64,000 bases of DNA from AP-15 sp963747735 (GTDB taxonomy: Bacteria > Pseudomonadota > Alphaproteobacteria > ATCC43930 > CGMCC-115725). Positions 58,856-64,000 of the stretch are shown piece by piece. Location of the stretch: contig CAVVGE010000005.1 in the NCBI GenBank assembly GCA_963747735.1, positions 496,001 through 560,000 of the forward strand, read 5' to 3'. Position 1 is the stretch's first letter. The number at the start of each line of letters is the position of its first letter. The notes under the pieces were generated by a model. That model worked only from the letters and a program-made list of their open reading frames with translations, ran no database searches and was not told the origin of the DNA. Both the position numbers and the translations under genes were made by a program.

Positions 58856-61750
58856 TCAAACGCTCCCGACCGCGAGGATCGTGTGCTTTGAGGGTGGATC
58901 GAAAATTTGCGTGCCGCCAAACCCGTCCGCCGACGCGTGGAAGCTCGTCTTGGTATATTTGCCGAACATCGTCAGGCTGGCGGTGTTGGTCCCGTCGGTG
59001 ACGGTCAGCACGCCTTGCGTCGTATTGCCGGTGTAGCCGAGCCGGAACAGCGAGCTCGAAAAGTTGACGTCGCGCAGATCGATCTCGTCGGTGCCGGCGC
59101 CGCCAAACCCGTGGATCGCCGCACCGAATTGCGGGGCGTCGAGCAGGATCAGATCGCCGCCGCTGGTGCTCGAGAAATTGACCCGCGCCGTCTTGGCCAC
59201 GCTGGCGTCGAATTGCAGCGTCGTATCGGGCCTGACGGTAAAGCTGCCGGCGCCGGCGACCGTATTCTGGAACTCGATTTCGCCGCTTGCGACGATCACC
59301 GCGCCGCTGTTGGTGGTCGCGACCGCGACAATGCTGTCGCCGAGGCCGGCGGTCTTTTCCAGGATCGCGCCGGCGAGGTTGACAAAGCTCGAATTCGGCA
59401 TGGCGCCGAGCGCGATGCCGCTGTCGTCGACAAAATCGTAAACCCCGCCCTTCTCGTTGGTGAAGGTCGCGGCGTCGAAGCTGCCGTCGCCGATCGTCAA
59501 GGTGCCGATTTCGACGACCGACCCGGAATTTTGCCACCCGACCGTGCCGCCGAGGGTAAAGCTGTTGACCATGGCGCTGCCGCCCGCCGCGGTGACGAGG
59601 CTGCCGGCGCCCTCGGTCGTCCCGGAGCTGATGAACGCATCGGTTCCGGACAGGGTCAGGGTGAACCCGCCGAGGTCGAGGGCCGCCAAATTCGCGAGGC
59701 CGAAGCTGCCGGCAAAGCTCAAATTCTCGCCGAGGGTGGCAACGGTGTTGAGATCGGTGACGACAAAGGTCTTTGTGGCGATCGCCGCACCGCTCGCGAT
59801 CGTGGTGCCGCCGCCGCCGCCGAGCTCGATCTCGCCATTGCCCGATATCGCCCCGGCAAAGCTGTTGCTGATGCCCTCAAATTCGATCGTGCCGGTGTTG
59901 ATCCTGACGGTGCCGGCATCGACCACATTGGGGGCGACGATGCTGGTCCCGTTGCCGCCGGTCTTTTCCAGCGTGGCGCCGGCGAGGTTGACAAAGCTCG
60001 TATCGAGCGCGGCGCCGAGCCCAATGCCGTTGTCGCTGGTGAAATTGTAGACGCCGCCCTTCTCGTTGGTGAAGGTCACGGTGTCGAAGCCGGCATCGCC
60101 GAGCGTCATGCCGCCGGTGTTGCCGACGACCCCCGAATTTTGCCACTCAATCGCGCCGCCGATCGTGACCGACCTGGCTTCGACATCGGCGCTGCTCCTG
60201 GTGACCAGCACACCGCTGCCGTCGATCGTCGCCAGGCCGGCGAAGGTGTCGGCTCCCGACAGCGTCAAGGTGACCCCGTCGAGCGCCAGGACCGCGCTGT
60301 TCTGCAGCACAAAGCTGCCGCCGTAGCTCAAATTCTTCCCGAGCGTCACGAGGGTGCCGCCGTCGCTGACCACAAGACCCGCTGTCGCGATCGTGGCGCC
60401 GCCGGAGATTTTGTCGCTGGTCCCCCCGTCGAGCAGCAGCGTGCCGGCGCCGGAGACAGCCCCGGCGATCGTGTTTGCCGCACCGCGCAATTCGAGGGTG
60501 CCGCGGGCGACGGCGATCGCCCCGGTATCGGACAGATCGACCAGGAGCTGGCTGGTGCCGTTGCCGCCGGTCTTTTTCAGCGTGGCGCCGGCGAGGTTGA
60601 CAAAGCGCGAATTCAACGACACGCCGTGCCCGATGCCGTTGTCGTTGGCAAAGCTGTAGATGCCGCCCTTCTCGTTGGTGAAGGTGGCGGCAGTCCCGCT
60701 GGCGTCGCCGATCGTAAACCCGCCGGTCTCGACGACGAGACCCGAGTTCTGCCAATCGAGCGTGCCGCCGAGCGTGAAGAAAAAGAGGCTGCCGTCGCTG
60801 CCGCTCGTGGTCAGGAGCTTGCCGCTGCCCTCGGTCGCCGAGTTGTTGACGAAGGTCTCGATGCCCGACAAGGTCAAGGTGAAGCGGCCGAGCTCGACAA
60901 TCGCTGAATTGGCGAGGGCGAAATTGCCGCTGTAATCGAGGCTCTTGCCGAGCGTGACGAGTGTCAGGTTGTCGGAGATCGTGAAGCTGCCGGTCGTGAC
61001 CGTCGCGGCGCCGGAAATCGTGTCCTGGCTGCCGCCATCGAGCAGGAGCTGACCGGCGCCCGAGATCGCACCGGAAAAGCTGTTTTTCGCGCCGCGCAGC
61101 TCGATCGTCCCGGTGGCGACGGTGATCGCGCCGGTATCGCTCAGATTGACCGCGACCGTGCTCGTGCCGACGCCGCCGAGCTTTGCCAATGTGCCGGCGT
61201 TGCCAAAGCTCGCGGTGGCATTGCCCTGGCCGATGCCGAAATCGCCGATAATATCAAAGACCGCACCCGCCTTGTTGCTGACCCTCGCATTGACGCCGGT
61301 CGGGTCGCCGAGCGTGATCTGGCCCAGTTGGTTTGTCGTGCCGGTGTTGTTGAGCACGGCCGCGCCGCCGAGCGTATAATTCGCCAGCGTGGTCGTGCCG
61401 CCGACTGTAAACGCGGCTTTGCCCGCGGCGCCGCCGCCGATCAGGTTGGCGGCGCCCTTGATCGTGACCGCAGCGCCGGCCGTAAAGGTGCCGCCGCTTT
61501 GGGTAAACCCCTTGCCAAAGCTCGCCGCCCCCGCGACCGTGAGGCTGCCGCTGGACATGTTGAAGAAATCGTTGCCGACGCTCAGCGAGCTGACGGTGGC
61601 CGTCTCGTTGAAGCCAAAGCCGATCGTCAAAATATTCGCGGTATTGATGACGACCTTGCTGCTGGTGGTCGGGAACCCGCTGCTCCAATTGGCCGCGCTG
61701 GCGCCCCAATCGGCGCTGGCTGTGCCGATCCAGGTATCCGTCGTCGCCAT
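58856..61750 (-). CDS. Secreted beta-strand-repeat (adhesin-like) protein, 964 residues
   Basis: The ATG at 61750 (MATTDTWIGTASADWG) follows GAGGAG. There is no N-terminal signal peptide. Four repeats of about 200 residues are visible; three keep WQNSG, TFTNEKGG and FVNLAGAxLxKT, with a DNA period near 608 bases. The sequence is Gly/Thr/Ser/Asn-rich, as in beta-helical autotransporter-associated strands. The C-terminal part (IDLRDVNFSSSLFRLGYTGN, VLTVTDGTNTASLTMFGKYT, SADGFGG) matches the ends of large type I secreted proteins. It is probably exported by a type I system and sits on the surface. The RHS gene follows directly. Confidence 0.85.
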   Translation of the reverse strand: MATTDTWIGTASADWGASAANWSSGFPTTSSKVVINTANILTIGFGFNETATVSSLSVGNDFFNMSSGSLTVAGAASFGKGFTQSGGTFTAGAAVTIKGAANLIGGGAAGKAAFTVGGTTTLANYTLGGAAVLNNTGTTNQLGQITLGDPTGVNARVSNKAGAVFDIIGDFGIGQGNATASFGNAGTLAKLGGVGTSTVAVNLSDTGAITVATGTIELRGAKNSFSGAISGAGQLLLDGGSQDTISGAATVTTGSFTISDNLTLVTLGKSLDYSGNFALANSAIVELGRFTLTLSGIETFVNNSATEGSGKLLTTSGSDGSLFFFTLGGTLDWQNSGLVVETGGFTIGDASGTAATFTNEKGGIYSFANDNGIGHGVSLNSRFVNLAGATLKKTGGNGTSQLLVDLSDTGAIAVARGTLELRGAANTIAGAVSGAGTLLLDGGTSDKISGGATIATAGLVVSDGGTLVTLGKNLSYGGSFVLQNSAVLALDGVTLTLSGADTFAGLATIDGSGVLVTRSSADVEARSVTIGGAIEWQNSGVVGNTGGMTLGDAGFDTVTFTNEKGGVYNFTSDNGIGLGAALDTSFVNLAGATLEKTGGNGTSIVAPNVVDAGTVRINTGTIEFEGISNSFAGAISGNGEIELGGGGGTTIASGAAIATKTFVVTDLNTVATLGENLSFAGSFGLANLAALDLGGFTLTLSGTDAFISSGTTEGAGSLVTAAGGSAMVNSFTLGGTVGWQNSGSVVEIGTLTIGDGSFDAATFTNEKGGVYDFVDDSGIALGAMPNSSFVNLAGAILEKTAGLGDSIVAVATTNSGAVIVASGEIEFQNTVAGAGSFTVRPDTTLQFDASVAKTARVNFSSTSGGDLILLDAPQFGAAIHGFGGAGTDEIDLRDVNFSSSLFRLGYTGNTTQGVLTVTDGTNTASLTMFGKYTKTSFHASADGFGGTQIFDPPSKHTILAVGSV

Positions 61751-62046
61751 TCCGATCTCCTCGAACGCCGCCGCGCCGCCGCGCTGCCGTGCCACCAACG
61801 CGTTACAATCTGACACAAAACACCCGTTTTGGCAAGGCCGATCCGCGCCGCCGCAGCCATCGGCTCTTGCGATCGCCTATTAGGGCGTGCCGAACATATT
61901 TTTCGCGGCGTCAGGGATCGCATTAACAATATTTACGTTTGACATGGCGTGACTTGCTGGAGATCGGCCGGTGCGACCTGGTCGAGGGCCCCAAACGGGC
62001 GAGCGCGGCGCTTGCCGCGCGCCGGGGCGCCGAGGCCGCCCGCATC
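61751..62046. other. Divergent promoter region of the RHS operon and the YkoP-like gene
   Basis: The stretch is partly AT-rich (61890-61945) and should hold promoters in both directions. TTGACA at 61939-61944 could be a -35 box for rightward transcription, but no good -10 follows. TTAACAATATTTACG nearby is an incomplete CtrA-like site. No gene is seen. Confidence 0.4.
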
Positions 62047-62712
62047 ATGACGATGGCAACGCCGGCCTCTGCGGCTCGGCGGGCACCGCGACCGGACGAT
62101 GCGCCGGTCTATTGGCCGGACGAGCTTTGGGCCGGGCTTGTCGGCAGGGCCGACGCAATGATCCGCACCTGCTACGGCGTCTATGAATTCACCGGCGATC
62201 CCGACTGCGTGCTGCGGGTCGGGCTCGGCCGGGCGCGCGCCCCGCTGGCGCTGCATAACGGGACGGCGATCGAGCCCGGCGAGCTGATCGGGACCCTGCA
62301 TTTCTGGAACGAGCATCTGCCGAGGTATTCGCCGCAAGGGCCCGATCTCGCCTGGGCCTGCGCGATGCGCGGCAAGGTGCAGCATTCGCTGCGGGCGTTG
62401 GCGTTGCACATCGGGACCGAGCCGGCATGGCGTGAGGTCCGGGCGCTGCGGGGCGACGCCGCATTGTCGACCCGGCTCGGCGAGGCGCAGATCGCTCGGC
62501 TCGCCGGGCATTATGGGTTTGAGCGGATCCCAGCCGATTTTTCATGGTTCGGACGGCTGCATGCGTTCGGTGACAGCTTTGTGCTGTGGGGCTTGACCCG
62601 TGCGTTCAATCCCTCGGCCCTGCCGCGGCAGGGCTTTTTGCGGGACCACTGCGAATTGTGGATATCGCGCGAGGCGCTGCTGCGGCGCTATTCCGGTCGC
62701 GCTGGAGGCTAG
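62047..62712 (+). CDS. YkoP-like domain protein
   Basis: The frame from ATG 62047 gives 221 residues (MTMATPASAARRAPRPDDAP). The core CVLRVGLGRARAPLALHNGT, IEPGELIGTLHFWNEHLP and the helix QHSLRALALHIG match YkoP-like domains known from polysaccharide-deacetylase relatives and stand-alone proteins. The open frame begins at TTG 61939 but that part lacks coding character. GGAGG within its last codons serves the next gene, whose ATG follows the TAG at once. It is cytoplasmic and its function is unknown. The neighbour suggests a lipid or glycan pathway. Confidence 0.65.
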   Translation: MTMATPASAARRAPRPDDAPVYWPDELWAGLVGRADAMIRTCYGVYEFTGDPDCVLRVGLGRARAPLALHNGTAIEPGELIGTLHFWNEHLPRYSPQGPDLAWACAMRGKVQHSLRALALHIGTEPAWREVRALRGDAALSTRLGEAQIARLAGHYGFERIPADFSWFGRLHAFGDSFVLWGLTRAFNPSALPRQGFLRDHCELWISREALLRRYSGRAGG

Positions 62713-63909
62713 ATGCCGGCCTTGCTCGGCGGCGCCGCCTGGCTCCTCTTGGTGCTGCTGCTGCTGGCGCGCGCGGTCCGCCAGCTCCGCGCTTATCGGC
62801 AGACGGCGCTCGCCGATTTTGGCGGCACCTCGGCGGCCACGGTTGCGATCATCGTTCCGGCCAGAAACGAGATCGACAACATCGAAAAATGTCTCGCCGG
62901 CCTGGTGGCGCAAAGCGGCCCGGCCGATCACCGCACAATCATCGTCGTCGACGACCAGTCGCAGGACGGCACGGTGCAAAGGGTCGAGCACCGCATCGCG
63001 CGCGGCGACCCGGTCCGGCTGATCGGCGCCGGTCCGCTGCCCGCCGGCTGGGTCGGCAAGCCGCATGCCTGCTGGCGGGGCGCTCTCGCCGCAAAAGCCG
63101 ATTGGCTCTGCTTTATCGACGCCGATGTCCGGGCCGCACCCCGGCTGGTTGCGACCGCGCTCGCGGCAGCCGAAGCAAACGCGATCGACATGTTGTCGCT
63201 GCGCCCGTTTCAGGAGCTCGGCAGCTTTTGGGAGCGGGTCGTGATGCCGGCCGGGCTCCTGATCCTCGCCTGCATCAAAGACCGCGACAGCGCCCGCCAC
63301 GCCGACCGATCGGCGGCCTCGGCCAACGGGCAATTCATCCTGGTGCGCCGCGAGGCTTACTTCAGCATCGGCGGCCACGCCGCAGTGGCCGACCAGATCA
63401 GCGAAGACCGCGCGTTGGCGATGCGGGCGCAGCAGATGGGATACCGCTTTCGCGTGCTCGCCGCCGAGGAGCTGGCGCGAACCCGGATGTACCGGGATTT
63501 TGCCTCGCTGTGGGAGGGTCTGTCGAAAAACGTGATCGACATCACGGGCAGCGCCTCGAGCACGCTGCTCGCAGCGCTCGGCGGCTTTGTCGTCGGGTGG
63601 GCGGCGCTGCTGGCGCCGTTGGCGATCGGGGTCGCGGCCTGGCGACAGCCCTCGGCAGCGCCGGGGCTCGTGATGGCGGTGGCGGGGTTCGTTATGGCGG
63701 TGGCGGGCTCGACCGCGGTGATCGCGATCCAGATCGGCACCGCGCGGCACTGTCGCATCCCCGCCCTCTATGGCCTCTTCTTCGCATGCGGCTATACGGT
63801 AGCCGTCGGCCTCGCCGGCAACGGCATCCGGCAGCGGCTCGGCGGGCGGACCAGATGGAAAGGGCGAACCTACGGATCCGACCGAAACCCGTCGCCCGGA
63901 CGAACGTGA
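62713..63909 (+). CDS. hpnB: Family 2 glycosyltransferase, HpnB-like
   Basis: This 398-residue protein has one N-terminal span (LLGGAAWLLLVLLLLARAV), a GT2 domain (VAIIVPARNEIDNIEKCLAG, IIVVDDQSQDGT, WLCFIDADVRAAP with the DxD-like motif, ISEDRALAMRAQQMGYRFRV) and three C-terminal spans. RTRMYRDFASLWEGLSKN is characteristic of CrtQ/HpnB-type enzymes. HpnB is a hopene-associated transferase, which fits the HpnN transporter elsewhere in the window. The ATG directly follows the stop of the YkoP-like gene, so the two are co-translated. The symbol is by resemblance. Confidence 0.78.
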   Translation: MPALLGGAAWLLLVLLLLARAVRQLRAYRQTALADFGGTSAATVAIIVPARNEIDNIEKCLAGLVAQSGPADHRTIIVVDDQSQDGTVQRVEHRIARGDPVRLIGAGPLPAGWVGKPHACWRGALAAKADWLCFIDADVRAAPRLVATALAAAEANAIDMLSLRPFQELGSFWERVVMPAGLLILACIKDRDSARHADRSAASANGQFILVRREAYFSIGGHAAVADQISEDRALAMRAQQMGYRFRVLAAEELARTRMYRDFASLWEGLSKNVIDITGSASSTLLAALGGFVVGWAALLAPLAIGVAAWRQPSAAPGLVMAVAGFVMAVAGSTAVIAIQIGTARHCRIPALYGLFFACGYTVAVGLAGNGIRQRLGGRTRWKGRTYGSDRNPSPGRT

Positions 63910-64000
63910 CGCGGACCGGCTCGCAGCGGCGCACGCGGCACCGGACCGCTTCGCCGCCGGGCCGCAGCGCTCGCGCGTCGGCGGCTGGGCGATCGTCGCG
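63910..64000 (+). other. Probable 5' part of a further gene, start unclear
   Basis: In the frame one base after the glycosyltransferase's frame the sequence reads GEPTDPTETRRPDERDADRL, then APDRFAAGPQRSRVGGWAIV, with GC-rich third positions that look coding. It overlaps the end of the glycosyltransferase and has no ATG or GTG in the visible part. A GTG at 63906 is in another, arginine-rich frame. The gene continues beyond the window. Confidence 0.35.

Noticed and set aside
58907..60907. A 666-codon plus-strand frame
   Set aside because: It is antisense to the repeat protein; its repetitive look simply mirrors the repeats of the real gene.
61925..61945. CtrA binding site in the leader of the YkoP-like gene
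   Set aside because: Only one full half-site (TTAA) is present; the second is TTTA, so the match is not beyond chance in AT-rich DNA.

Overview
This is a GC-rich chromosomal stretch from an alphaproteobacterium, probably a soil or other free-living Rhodospirillales/Rhizobiales-type organism. The evidence is a SciP-like (DUF1153) cell-cycle regulator, groESL behind a CIRCE operator, hopanoid genes (an HpnN-like transporter and an HpnB-like glycosyltransferase), a DUF2244 gene divergent from nth, a bactofilin, and many luciferase-like oxidoreductases, amidohydrolases and MFS carriers. No rRNA, tRNA or CRISPR array was seen. The species cannot be named from the sequence.

Layout. 1-8.5 kb: catabolic-type genes (methyltransferase tail, LLM oxidoreductase, an uncharacterised conserved protein, a thaumatin-like secreted protein, an FAD oxidoreductase, an amidohydrolase), three of them broken by single-base frameshifts. 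8.4-11 kb: a Sel1 protein translationally coupled to a 30-residue membrane peptide, then groES-groEL. 11.5-17.1 kb: an NHL propeller protein, a secreted alpha/beta hydrolase, and a heavily frameshifted single-chain restriction-modification gene. 17.3-24.9 kb: two MFS carriers, a crotonase lacking both usual catalytic glutamates, a VOC protein, a DsbA/FrnE-type protein whose first active-site Cys codon is an in-frame TGA (candidate selenoprotein, UPWC), an FKBP, an SMP-30 lactonase and an LLM oxidoreductase. 24.9-29.1 kb: hpnN, a sciP-like gene, DUF488. 29.3-36.3 kb: OmpA lipoprotein and a complete RND tripartite efflux operon. 36.3-41.6 kb: alpha-glucan metabolism (MGH1/GH63-like glucosidase, pgm, a glgP remnant fused to an IS1380 remnant). 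41.7-51.7 kb: PLD-like nuclease, short RTX protein, dihydropyrimidinase, Usp, SDR, methyltransferase, EI24 membrane protein, bactofilin, nth, dapB.

51.7-53.9 kb is a mobile-element zone: an IS110 transposase gene interrupted by three short related palindromic inserts, and a 151-bp MITE-like element that cuts off the 5' end of a TPR gene. 53.9-61.8 kb is an operon of a large secreted beta-strand-repeat protein followed by a 1655-residue RHS protein with a signal peptide and an N-terminal C39-like cysteine-peptidase domain. The window ends with a YkoP-like protein and an HpnB-like glycosyltransferase.

Short palindromic dispersed repeats recur throughout, between genes and in broken genes. At least six genes carry single-base frameshifts. 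Most look like one-base insertions, so consensus error in the assembly is a serious alternative to real decay, except in the restriction-modification gene, where eight shifts in 3.1 kb argue for a true pseudogene.
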